Of a DNA stretch of 64,000 bases, positions 1 to 13,800 are shown in pieces. Every line of letters begins with the position of its first letter. Within the stretch, counting starts at the first letter, position 1. Origin of the DNA: Notolepis coatsorum (Eukaryota; Chordata; Actinopteri; Aulopiformes; Paralepididae); assembly GCA_963971535.1 (NCBI GenBank), contig OZ020589.1:54379743-54443742 (forward strand), in the 5' to 3' direction. Below the pieces are notes generated by a model that was not told the origin of the DNA, did no database searches, and saw only the letters and a list, made by a program, of their open reading frames with translations. The position numbers and the translations under genes are program-made.

Positions 1-22
1 AGGCTGGACACCACCACCTCGG
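1..22 (-). CDS. mast3: putative start of next mast3 exon (local exon 14), partial
   Basis: These are the only bases left of the minisatellite. Read on the minus strand, the last array unit ends CTGTCTTACAG, a good 3' splice acceptor, and the next bases are CCGAGG onward. Exon 13 ends with one base of a split codon (G), so the first two bases here (CC) complete an Ala codon and the rest reads E-V-V-V-S-S without a stop. The phase therefore fits. Only 7 codons are visible, too few to recognise a family sequence, so this is inference from phase, position and the acceptor. The PDZ part of the gene would follow further left. Confidence 0.35.
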
Positions 23-3000
23 CTGTAAGACAGGGGACACAGTGTGTCATTAAGACAGGGGACACAGTGTGTCATTAAGACAGGGGACACAGTGTGTCAT
101 TAAGCTGTGAGACAGGGGACACAGTGTGTCATTAAGCTGTGAGACAGGAGACACAGTGTGTCATTAAGACAGGGGCCACAGTGTGTCATTAAGCTGTGAG
201 ACAGGGGACACAGTGTGTCATTAAGCTGTGAGACAGGGGACACAGTGTGTCATTAAGCTGTGAGACAGGAGACACAGTGTGTCATTAAGACAGGGGCCAA
301 AGTGTGTCATTAAGCTGTGAGACAGGGGACACAGTGTGTCATTAAGCTGTAAGACAGGGGACACAGTGTGTCATTAAGCTGTGAGACAGGGGACACAGTG
401 TGTCATTAAGACAGGGGACACAGTGTGTCATTAAGACAGGGGACACAGTGTGTCATTAAGCTGTGAGACAGGGGACACAGTGTGTCATTAAGACAGGGGA
501 CACAGTGTGTCATTAAGCTGTGAGACAGGGGACACAGTGTGTCATTAAGACAGGGGACACAGTGTGTCATTAAGCTGTGAGACAGGGGACACAGTGTGTC
601 ATTAAGCTGTGAGACAGGGGACACAGTGTGTCATTAAGCTGTGAGACAGGGGACACAGTGTGTCATTAAGCTGTGAGACAGGGGACACAGTGTGTCATTA
701 AGCTGTAAGACAGGGGACACAGTGTGTCATTAAGACAGGGGACACAGTGTGTCATTAAGCTGTGAGACAGGGGACACAGTGTGTCATTAAGCTGTAAGAC
801 AGGGGACACAGTGTGTCATTAAGACAGGGGACACAGTGTGTCATTAAGCTGTGAGACAGGGGACACAGTGTGTCATTAAGCTGTAAGACAGGGGACACAG
901 TGTGTCATTAAGACAGGGGGCACAGTGTGTCATTAAGACAGGGGACACAGTGTGTCATTAAGCTGTAAGACAGGGGACACAGTGTGTCATTAAGCTGTGA
1001 GACAGGGGACACAGTGTGTCATTAAGCTGTGAGACAGGGGACACAGTGTGTCATTAAGCTGTAAGACAGGGGACACAGTGTGTCATTAAGACAGGGGACA
1101 CAGTGTGTCATTAAGACAGGGGACACAGTGTGTCATTAAGACAGGGGACACAGTGTGTCATTAAGACAGGGGACACAGTGTGTCATTAAGACAGGGGACA
1201 CAGTGTGTCATTAAGCTGTAAGACAGGGGACACAGTGTGTCATTAAGACAGGGGACACAGTGTGTCATTAAGCTGTGAGACAGGGGACACAGTGTGTCAT
1301 TAAGCTGTAAGACAGGGGACACAGTGTGTCATTAAGCTGTAAGACAGGGGACACAGTGTGTCATTAAGACAGGGGACACAGTGTGTCATTAAGCTGTAAG
1401 ACAGGGGACACAGTGTGTCATTAAGCTGTGAGACAGGGGCCACAGTGTGTCATTAAGACAGGGGACACAGTGTGTCATTAAGACAGGGGACACAGTGTGT
1501 CATTAAGACAGGGGACACAGTGTGTCATTAAGCTGTGAGACAGGGGACACAGTGTGTCATTAAGCTGTGAGACAGGAGACACAGTGTGTCATTAAGACAG
1601 GGGCCACAGTGTGTCATTAAGCTGTGAGACAGGGGACACAGTGTGTCATTAAGCTGTAAGACAGGGGACACAGTGTGTCATTAAGCTGTGAGACAGGGGA
1701 CACAGTGTGTCATTAAGCTGTGAGACAGGGGACACAGTGTGTCATTAAGCTGTGAGACAGGGGACACAGTGTGTCATTAAGACAGGGGACACAGTGTGTC
1801 ATTAAGACAGGGGACACAGTGTGTCATTAAGACAGGGGACACAGTGTGTCATTAAGACAGGGGACACAGTGTGTCATTAAGCTGTGAGACAGGAGACACA
1901 GTGTGTCATTAAGCTGTGAGACAGGGGACACAGTGTGTCATTAAGCTGTGAGACAGGGGACACAGTGTGTCATTAAGCTGTGAGACAGGGGACACAGTGT
2001 GTCATTAAGCTGTGAGACAGGGGACACAGTGTGTCATTAAGCTGTAAGACAGGGGACACAGTGTGTCATTAAGACAGGGGACACAGTGTGTCATTAAGCT
2101 GTAAGACAGGGGACACAGTGTGTCATTAAGACAGGGGACACAGTGTGTCATTAAGACAGGGGACACAGTGTGTCATTAAGACAGGGGGCACAGTGTGTCA
2201 TTAAGACAGGGGACACATTGTGTCATTAAGACAGGGGACACAGTGTGTCATTAAGACAGGGGACACAGTGTGTCATTAAGCTGTAAGACAGGGGACACAG
2301 TGTGTCATTAAGCTGTGAGACAGGGGACACAGTGTGTCATTAAGCTGTGAGACAGGGGACACAGTGTGTCATTAAGCTGTGAGACAGGGGACACAGTGTG
2401 TCATTAAGACAGGGGACACAGTGTGTCATTAAGACAAGGGACACAGTGTGTCATTAAGACAGGGGACACAGTGTGTCATTAAGCTGTAAGACAGGGGACA
2501 CAGTGTGTCATTAAGCTGTGAGACAGGGGACACAGTGTGTCATTAAGACAGGAGACACAGTGTGTCATTAAGACAGGGGACACAGTGTGTCATTAAGACA
2601 GGGGACACAGTGTGTCATTAAGCTGTGAGACAGGGGACACAGTGTGTCATTAAGCTGTAAGACAGGAGACACAGTGTGTCATTAAGCTGTGAGACAGGGG
2701 ACACAGTGTGTCATTAAGAGAGGGGACACAGTGTGTCATTAAGACAGGGGACACAGTGTGTCATTAAGCTGTGAGACAGGGGACACAGTGTGTCATTAAG
2801 CTGTGAGACAGGAGACACAGTGTGTCATTAAGCTGTAAGACAGGGGACACAGTGTGTCATTAAGCTGTGAGACAGGGGACACAGTGTGTCATTAAGCTGT
2901 GAGACAGGGGACACAGTGTGTCATTAAGCTGTAAGACAGGGGACACAGTGTGTCATTAAGCTGTGAGACAGGGGACACAGTGTGTCATTAAGCTGTGAGA

Positions 3001-4899
3001 CAGGGGACACAGTGTGTCATTAAGACAGGGGACACAGTGTGTCATTAAGCTGTGAGACAGGGGACACAGTGTGTCATTAAGACAGGGGACACAGTGTGTC
3101 ATTAAGCTGTGAGACAGGGGACACAGTGTGTCATTAAGCTGTAAGACAGGGGACACAGTGTGTCATTAAGACAGGGGACACAGTGTGTCATTAAGACAGG
3201 GGACACAGTGTGTCATTAAGACAGGGGACACAGTGTGTCATTAAGCTGTGAGACAGGGGACACAGTGTGTCATTAAGACAGGGGACACAGTGTGTCATTA
3301 AGACAGGGGACACAGTGTGTCATTAAGACAGGGGACACAATGTGTCATTAAGACAGGGGACACAGTGTGTCATTAAGACAGGGGACACAGTGTGTCATTA
3401 AGACAGGGGACACAGTGTGTCATTAAGCTGTGAGACAGGGGACACAGTGTGTCATTAAGACAGGGGACACAGTGTGTCATTAAGCTGTGAGACAGGGGAC
3501 ACAGTGTGTCATTAAGACAGGGGACACAGTGTGTCATTAAGACAGGGGACACAGTGTGTCATTAAGACAGGAGACACAGTGTGTCATTAAGCTGTAAGAC
3601 AGGAGACACAGTGTGTCATTAAGCTGTAAGACAGGGGACACAGTGTGTCATTAAGACAGGGGACACAGTGTGTCATTAAGACAGGGGACACAGTGTGTCA
3701 TTAAGCTGTGAGACAGGGGACACAGTGTGTCATTAAGCTGTAAGACAGGGGACACAGTGTGTCATTAAGACAGGGGACACAGTGTGTCATTAAGACAGGG
3801 GACACAGTGTGGCATTAAGCTGTGAGACAGGGGACACAGTGTGTCATTAAGCTGTGAGACAGGGGACACAGTGTGTCATTAAGCTGTGAGACAGGGGACA
3901 CAGTGTGTCATTAAGCTGTGAGACAGGGGACACAGTGTGTCATTAAGACAGGGGACACAGTGTGTCATTAAGACAGGGGACACAGTGTGTCATTAAGCTG
4001 TAAGACAGGGGACACAGTGTGTCATTAAGCTGTAAGACAGGGGACACAGTGTGTCATTAAGCTGTAAGACAGGGGATACAGTGTGTCATTAAGACAGGGG
4101 ACACAGTGTGTCATTAAGACAGGGGACACAGTGTGTCATTAAGACAGGGGACACAGTGTGTCATTAAGCTGTGAGACAGGGGCCACAGTGTGTCATTAAG
4201 ACAGGGGACACAGTGTGTCATTAAGACAGGGGACACAGTGTGTCATTAAGCTGTGAGACAGGGGACAAAGTGTGTCATTAAGACAGGGGACACAGTGTGT
4301 CATTAAGACAGGGGACACAGTGTGTCATTAAGCTGTAAGACAGGGGACACAGTGTGTCATTAAGCTGTAAGACAGGGGACACAGTGTGTCATTAAGCTGT
4401 AAGACAGGGGACACAGTGTGTCATTAAGCTGTGAGACAGGGGACACAGTGTGTCATTAAGCTGTAAGACAGGGGACACAGTGTGTCATTAAGACAGGGGA
4501 CACAGTGTGTCATTAAGCTGTAAGACAGGGGACACAGTGTGTCATTAAGCTGTGAGACAGGGGACACAGTGTGTCATTAAGCTGTGAGACAGGGGACACA
4601 GTGTGTCATTAAGACAGGGGACACAGTGTGTCATTAAGACAGGGGACACAGTGTGTCATTAAGCTGTAAGACAGGGGACACAGTGTGTCATTAAGACAGG
4701 GGACACAGTGTGTCATTAAGACAGGGGACACAGTGTGTCATTAAGCTGTAAGACAGGGGACACAGTGTGTCATTAAGACAGGGGACACAGTGTGTCATTA
4801 AGACAGGGGACACAGTGTGTCATTAAGCTGTGAGACAGGGGACACAGTGTGTCATTAAGCTGTGAGACAGGGGACACAGTGTGTCATTAAGCTGTGAGA

Positions 4900-7800
4900 C
4901 AGGAGACACAGTGTGTCATTAAGACAGGGGACACAGTGTGTCATTAAGACAGGGGACACAGTGTGTCATTAAGCTGTAAGACAGGGGACACAGTGTGTCA
5001 TTAAGACAGGGGACACAGTGTGTCATTAAGCTGTAAGACAGGGGACACAGTGTGTCATTAAGACAGGGGACACAGTGTGTCATTAAGCTGTAAGACAGGA
5101 GACACAGTGTGTCATTAAGACAGGGGACACAGTGTGTCATTAAGACAGGGGACACAGTGTGTCATTAAGACAGGGGACACAGTGTGTCATTAAGACAGGG
5201 GACACAGTGTGTCATTAAGACAGGGGACACAGTGTGTCATTAAGACAGGGGACACAGTGTGTCATTAAGACAGGGGACACAGTGTGTCATTAAGACAGGG
5301 GACACAGTGTGTCATTAAGCTGTGAGACAGGGGACACAGTGTGTCATTAAGCTGTAAGACAGGGGACACAGTGTGTCATTAAGACAGGGGACACAGTGTG
5401 TCATTAAGACAGGGGACACAGTGTGTCATTAAGCTGTAAGACAGGGGACACAGTGTGTCATTAAGCTGTAAGACAGGGGACACAGTGTGTCATTAAGACA
5501 GGGGACACAGTGTGTCATTAAGACAGGGGACACAGTGTGTCATTAAGACAGGGGACACAGTGTGTCATTAAGACAGGGGACACAGTGTGTCATTAAGCTG
5601 TGAGACAGGGGACACAGTGTGTCATTAAGCTGTGAGACAGGAGACACAGTGTGTCATTAAGACAGGAGACACGGTGTGTCATTAAGCTGTAAGACAGGGG
5701 ACACAGTGTGTCATTAAGCTGTAAGACAGGGGACACAGTGTGTCATTAAGACAGGGGACACAGTGTGTCATTAAGACAGGGGACACAGTGTGTCATTAAG
5801 CTGTGAGACAGGAGACACAGTGTGTCATTAAGACAGGGGACACAGTGTGTCATTAAGCTGTGAGACAGGGGACACAGTGTGTCATTAAGACAGGGGACAC
5901 AGTGTGTCATTAAGACAGGGGACACAGTGTGTCATTAAGCTGTGAGACAGGGGACACAGTGTGTCATTAAGACAGGGGACACAGTGTGTAATTAAGACAG
6001 GGGACACAGTGTGTCATTAAGCTGTGAGACAGGGGCCACAGTGTGTCATTAAGCTGTGAGACAGGGGACACAGTGTGTCATTAAGCTGTGAGACAGGAGA
6101 CACAGTGTGTCATTAAGACAGGGGACACAGTGTGTCATTAAGACAGGGGACACAGTGTGTCATTAAGACAGGGGACACAGTGTGTCATTAAGACAGGGGA
6201 CACAGTGTGTCATTAAGACAGGGGACACAGTGTGTCATTAAGACAGGGGACATAGTGTGTCATTAAGACAGGGGACACAGTGTGTCATTAAGACAGGGGA
6301 CACAGTGTGTCATTAAGCTGTGAGACAGGGGACACAGTGTGTCATTAAGCTGTAAGACAGGGGACACAGTGTGTCATTAAGACAGGGGACACAGTGTGTC
6401 ATTAAGCTGTAAGACAGGGGACACAGTGTGTCATTAAGCTGTAAGACAGGGGACACAGTGTGTCATTAAGACAGGGGACACAGTGTGTCATTAAGACAGG
6501 GGACACAGTGTGTCATTAAGACAGGGGACACAGTGTGTCATTAAGACAGGGGACACAGTGTGTCATTAAGCTGTGAGACAGGGGACACAGTGTGTCATTA
6601 AGCTGTGAGACAGGAGACACAGTGTGTCATTAAGACAGGAGACACAGTGTGTCATTAAGCTGTAAGACAGGGGACACAGTGTGTCATTAAGCTGTAAGAC
6701 AGGGGACACAGTGTGTCATTAAGACAGGGGACACAGTGTGTCATTAAGACAGGGGACACAGTGTGTCATTAAGCTGTGAGACAGGAGACACAGTGTGTCA
6801 TTAAGACAGGGGACACAGTGTGTCATTAAGCTGTGAGACAGGGGACACAGTGTGTCATTAAGACAGGGGACACAGTGTGTCATTAAGACAGGGGACACAG
6901 TGTGTCATTAAGCTGTGAGACAGGGGACACAGTGTGTCATTAAGACAGGGGACACAGTGTGTAATTAAGACAGGGGACACAGTGTGTCATTAAGCTGTGA
7001 GACAGGGGACACAGTGTGTCATTAAGCTGTGAGACAGGGGCCACAGTGTGTCATTAAGCTGTGAGACAGGGGACACAGTGTGTCATTAAGCTGTGAGACA
7101 GGGGACACAGTGTGTCATTAAGACAGGGGACACAGTGTGTCATTAAGACAGGGGACACAGTGTGTCATTAAGACAGGAGACACAGTGTGTCATTAAGCTG
7201 TAAGACAGGAGACACAGTGTGTCATTAAGCTGTAAGACAGGGGACACAGTGTGTCATTAAGACAGGGGACACAGTGTGTCATTAAGACAGGGGACACAGT
7301 GTGTCATTAAGCTGTGAGACAGGGGACACAGTGTGTCATTAAGCTGTAAGACAGGGGACACAGTGTGTCATTAAGACAGGGGACACAGTGTGTCATTAAG
7401 ACAGGGGACACAGTGTGTCATTAAGCTGTGAGACAGGGGACACAGTGTGTCATTAAGCTGTGAGACAGGGGACACAGTGTGTCATTAAGCTGTGAGACAG
7501 GGGACACAGTGTGTCATTAAGCTGTGAGACAGGGGACACAGTGTGTCATTAAGACAGGGGACACAGTGTGTCATTAAGACAGGGGACACAGTGTGTCATT
7601 AAGCTGTAAGACAGGGGACACAGTGTGTCATTAAGCTGTAAGACAGGGGACACAGTGTGTCATTAAGCTGTAAGACAGGGGACACAGTGTGTCATTAAGA
7701 CAGGGGACACAGTGTGTCATTAAGACAGGGGACACAGTGTGTCATTAAGACAGGGGACACAGTGTGTCATTAAGCTGTGAGACAGGGGACACAGTGTGTC

Positions 7801-10800
7801 ATTAAGACAGGGGACACAGTGTGTCATTAAGCTGTGAGACAGGGGACAAAGTGTGTCATTAAGACAGGGGACACAGTGTGTCATTAAGCTGTAAGACAGG
7901 GGACACAGTGTGTCATTAAGCTGTAAGACAGGGGACACAGTGTGTCATTAAGCTGTAAGACAGGGGACACAGTGTGTCATTAAGCTGTGAGACAGGGGAC
8001 ACAGTGTGTCATTAAGCTGTAAGACAGGGGACACAGTGTGTCATTAAGACAGGGGACACAGTGTGTCATTAAGCTGTAAGACAGGGGACACAGTGTGTCA
8101 TTAAGCTGTGAGACAGGGGACACAGTGTGTCATTAAGCTGTGAGACAGGGGACACAGTGTGTCATTAAGACAGGGGACACAGTGTGTCATTAAGACAGGG
8201 GACACAGTGTGTCATTAAGCTGTAAGACAGGGGACACAGTGTGTCATTAAGACAGGGGACACAGTGTGTCATTAAGACAGGGGACACAGTGTGTCATTAA
8301 GCTGTAAGACAGGGGACACAGTGTGTCATTAAGACAGGGGACACAGTGTGTCATTAAGACAGGGGACACAGTGTGTCATTAAGCTGTGAGACAGGGGACA
8401 CAGTGTGTCATTAAGCTGTGAGACAGGGGACACAGTGTGTCATTAAGCTGTGAGACAGGAGACACAGTGTGTCATTAAGACAGGGGACACAGTGTGTCAT
8501 TAAGACAGGGGACACAGTGTGTCATTAAGCTGTAAGACAGGGGACACAGTGTGTCATTAAGACAGGGGACACAGTGTGTCATTAAGCTGTAAGACAGGGG
8601 ACACAGTGTGTCATTAAGACAGGGGACACAGTGTGTCATTAAGCTGTAAGACAGGAGACACAGTGTGTCATTAAGACAGGGGACACAGTGTGTCATTAAG
8701 ACAGGGGACACAGTGTGTCATTAAGACAGGGGACACAGTGTGTCATTAAGACAGGGGACACAGTGTGTCATTAAGACAGGGGACACAGTGTGTCATTAAG
8801 ACAGGGGACACAGTGTGTCATTAAGACAGGGGACACAGTGTGTCATTAAGACAGGGGACACAGTGTGTCATTAAGCTGTGAGACAGGGGACACAGTGTGT
8901 CATTAAGCTGTAAGACAGGGGACACAGTGTGTCATTAAGACAGGGGACACAGTGTGTCATTAAGACAGGGGACACAGTGTGTCATTAAGCTGTAAGACAG
9001 GGGACACAGTGTGTCATTAAGACAGGGGACACAGTGTGTCATTAAGACAGGGGACACAGTGTGTCATTAAGACAGGGGACACAGTGTGTCATTAAGACAG
9101 GGGACACAGTGTGTCATTAAGACAGGGGACACAGTGTGTCATTAAGCTGTGAGACAGGGGACACAGTGTGTCATTAAGCTGTGAGACAGGAGACACAGTG
9201 TGTCATTAAGACAGGAGACACAGTGTGTCATTAAGCTGTAAGACAGGGGACACAGTGTGTCATTAAGCTGTAAGACAGGGGACACAGTGTGTCATTAAGA
9301 CAGGGGACACAGTGTGTCATTAAGACAGGGGACACAGTGTGTCATTAAGCTGTGAGACAGGAGACACAGTGTGTCATTAAGACAGGGGACACAGTGTGTC
9401 ATTAAGCTGTGAGACAGGGGACACAGTGTGTCATTAAGACAGGGGACACAGTGTGTCATTAAGACAGGGGACACAGTGTGTCATTAAGCTGTGAGACAGG
9501 GGACACAGTGTGTCATTAAGACAGGGGACACAGTGTGTAATTAAGACAGGGGACACAGTGTGTCATTAAGCTGTGAGACAGGGGACACAGTGTGTCATTA
9601 AGCTGTGAGACAGGGGCCACAGTGTGTCATTAAGCTGTGAGACAGGGGACACAGTGTGTCATTAAGCTGTGAGACAGGAGACACAGTGTGTCATTAAGAC
9701 AGGGGACACAGTGTGTCATTAAGACAGGGGACACAGTGTCATTAAGACAGGGGACACAGTGTGTCATTAAGACAGGGGACACAGTGTGTCATTAAGCTGT
9801 AAGACAGGGGACACAGTGTGTCATTAAGCTGTGAGACAGGGGACACAGTGTGTCATTAAGACAGGGGCCACAGTGTGTCATTAAGCTGTGAGACAGGAGA
9901 CACAGTGTGTCATTAAGCTGTGAGACAGTGTGTCATTAAGACAGGGGACACAGTGTGTCATTAAGACAGGGGACACAGTGTGTCATTAAGCTGTGAGACA
10001 GGGGACACAGTGTGTCATTAAGACAGGGGACACAGTGTGTCATTAAGCTGTGAGACAGGGGACACAGTGTGTCATTAAGCTGTGAGACAGGGGACACAGT
10101 GTGTCATTAAGCTGTGAGACAGGGGACACAGTGTGTCATTAAGCTGTAAGACAGGGGACACAGTGTGTCATTAAGCTGTAAGACAGGGGACACAGTGTGT
10201 CATTAAGCTGTAAGACAGGGGACACAGTGTGTCATTAAGCTGTAAGACAGGGGACACAGTGTGTCATTAAGACAGGGGACACAGTGTGTCATTAAGACAG
10301 GGGACACAGTGTGTCATTAAGACAGGGGACACAGTGTGTCATTAAGACAGGGGACACAGTGTGTCATTAAGACAGGGGACACAGTGTGTCATTAAGACAG
10401 GGGACACAGCGTGTCATTAAGCTGTAAGACAGGGGACACAGTGTGTCATTAAGCTGTAAGACAGGGGACACAGTGTGTCATTAAGACAGGGGACACAGTG
10501 TGTCATTAAGACAGGGGACACAGTGTGTCATTAAGCTGTAAGACAGGGGACACAGTGTGTCATTAAGACAGGGGACACAGTGTGTCATTAAGACAGGGGA
10601 CACAGTGTGTCATTAAGCTGTGAGACAGGGGACACAGTGTGTCATTAAGCTGTGAGACAGGGGACACAGTGTGTCATTAAGCTGTGAGACAGGAGACACA
10701 GTGTGTCATTAAGACAGGGGACACAGTGTGTCATTAAGACAGGGGACACAGTGTGTCATTAAGCTGTAAGACAGGGGACACAGTGTGTCATTAAGACAGG

Positions 10801-13800
10801 GGACACAGTGTGTCATTAAGCTGTAAGACAGGGGACACAGTGTGTCATTAAGACAGGGGACACAGTGTGTCATTAAGCTGTAAGACAGGAGACACAGTGT
10901 GTCATTAAGACAGGGGACACAGTGTGTCATTAAGACAGGGGACACAGTGTGTCATTAAGACAGGGGACACAGTGTGTCATTAAGACAGGGGACACAGTGT
11001 GTCATTAAGACAGGGGACACAGTGTGTCATTAAGACAGGGGACACAGTGTGTCATTAAGACAGGGGACACAGTGTGTCATTAAGACAGGGGACACAGTGT
11101 GTCATTAAGCTGTGAGACAGGGGACACAGTGTGTCATTAAGCTGTAAGACAGGGGACACAGTGTGTCATTAAGACAGGGGACACAGTGTGTCATTAAGAC
11201 AGGGGACACAGTGTGTCATTAAGCTGTAAGACAGGGGACACAGCGTGTCATTAAGCTGTAAGACAGGGGACACAGTGTGTCATTAAGACAGGGGACACAG
11301 CGTGTCATTAAGACAGGGGACACAGTGTGTCATTAAGACAGGGGACACAGTGTGTCATTAAGACAGGGGACACAGTGTGTCATTAAGCTGTGAGACAGGG
11401 GACACAGTGTGTCATTAAGCTGTGAGACAGGAGACACAGTGTGTCATTAAGACAGGAGACACGGTGTGTCATTAAGCTGTAAGACAGGGGACACAGTGTG
11501 TCATTAAGCTGTAAGACAGGGGACACAGTGTGTCATTAAGACAGGGGACACAGTGTGTCATTAAGACAGGGGACACAGTGTGTCATTAAGCTGTGAGACA
11601 GGAGACACAGTGTGTCATTAAGACAGGGGACACAGTGTGTCATTAAGCTGTGAGACAGGGGACACAGTGTGTCATTAAGACAGGGGACACAGTGTGTCAT
11701 TAAGACAGGGGACACAGTGTGTCATTAAGCTGTGAGACAGGGGACACAGTGTGTCATTAAGACAGGGGACACAGTGTGTAATTAAGACAGGGGACACAGT
11801 GTGTCATTAAGCTGTGAGACAGGGGACACAGTGTGTCATTAAGCTGTGAGACAGGGGCCACAGTGTGTCATTAAGCTGTGAGACAGGGGACACAGTGTGT
11901 CATTAAGCTGTGAGACAGGAGACACAGTGTGTCATTAAGACAGGGGACACAGTGTGTCATTAAGACAGGGGACACAGTGTGTCATTAAGACAGGGGACAC
12001 AGTGTGTCATTAAGACAGGGGACACAGTGTGTCATTAAGACAGGGGACACAGTGTGTCATTAAGACAGGGGACATAGTGTGTCATTAAGACAGGGGACAC
12101 AGTGTGTCATTAAGACAGGGGACACAGTGTGTCATTAAGCTGTGAGACAGGGGACACAGTGTGTCATTAAGCTGTAAGACAGGGGACACAGTGTGTCATT
12201 AAGACAGGGGACACAGTGTGTCATTAAGCTGTAAGACAGGGGACACAGTGTGTCATTAAGCTGTAAGACAGGGGACACAGTGTGTCATTAAGACAGGGGA
12301 CACAGTGTGTCATTAAGACAGGGGACACAGTGTGTCATTAAGACAGGGGACACAGTGTGTCATTAAGACAGGGGACACAGTGTGTCATTAAGCTGTGAGA
12401 CAGGGGACACAGTGTGTCATTAAGCTGTGAGACAGGAGACACAGTGTGTCATTAAGACAGGAGACACAGTGTGTCATTAAGCTGTAAGACAGGGGACACA
12501 GTGTGTCATTAAGCTGTAAGACAGGGGACACAGTGTGTCATTAAGACAGGGGACACAGTGTGTCATTAAGACAGGGGACACAGTGTGTCATTAAGCTGTG
12601 AGACAGGAGACACAGTGTGTCATTAAGACAGGGGACACAGTGTGTCATTAAGCTGTGAGACAGGGGACACAGTGTGTCATTAAGACAGGGGACACAGTGT
12701 GTCATTAAGACAGGGGACACAGTGTGTCATTAAGCTGTGAGACAGGGGACACAGTGTGTCATTAAGACAGGGGACACAGTGTGTAATTAAGACAGGGGAC
12801 ACAGTGTGTCATTAAGCTGTGAGACAGGGGACACAGTGTGTCATTAAGCTGTGAGACAGGGGCCACAGTGTGTCATTAAGCTGTGAGACAGGGGACACAG
12901 TGTGTCATTAAGCTGTGAGACAGGGGACACAGTGTGTCATTAAGACAGGGGACACAGTGTGTCATTAAGACAGGGGACACAGTGTGTCATTAAGACAGGA
13001 GACACAGTGTGTCATTAAGCTGTAAGACAGGAGACACAGTGTGTCATTAAGCTGTAAGACAGGGGACACAGTGTGTCATTAAGACAGGGGACACAGTGTG
13101 TCATTAAGACAGGGGACACAGTGTGTCATTAAGCTGTGAGACAGGGGACACAGTGTGTCATTAAGCTGTAAGACAGGGGACACAGTGTGTCATTAAGACA
13201 GGGGACACAGTGTGTCATTAAGACAGGGGACACAGTGTGTCATTAAGCTGTGAGACAGGGGACACAGTGTGTCATTAAGCTGTGAGACAGGGGACACAGT
13301 GTGTCATTAAGCTGTGAGACAGGGGACACAGTGTGTCATTAAGCTGTGAGACAGGGGACACAGTGTGTCATTAAGACAGGGGACACAGTGTGTCATTAAG
13401 ACAGGGGACACAGTGTGTCATTAAGCTGTAAGACAGGGGACACAGTGTGTCATTAAGCTGTAAGACAGGGGACACAGTGTGTCATTAAGCTGTAAGACAG
13501 GGGACACAGTGTGTCATTAAGACAGGGGACACAGTGTGTCATTAAGACAGGGGACACAGTGTGTCATTAAGACAGGGGACACAGTGTGTCATTAAGCTGT
13601 GAGACAGGGGACACAGTGTGTCATTAAGACAGGGGACACAGTGTGTCATTAAGCTGTGAGACAGGGGACAAAGTGTGTCATTAAGACAGGGGACACAGTG
13701 TGTCATTAAGCTGTAAGACAGGGGACACAGTGTGTCATTAAGCTGTAAGACAGGGGACACAGTGTGTCATTAAGCTGTAAGACAGGGGACACAGTGTGTC

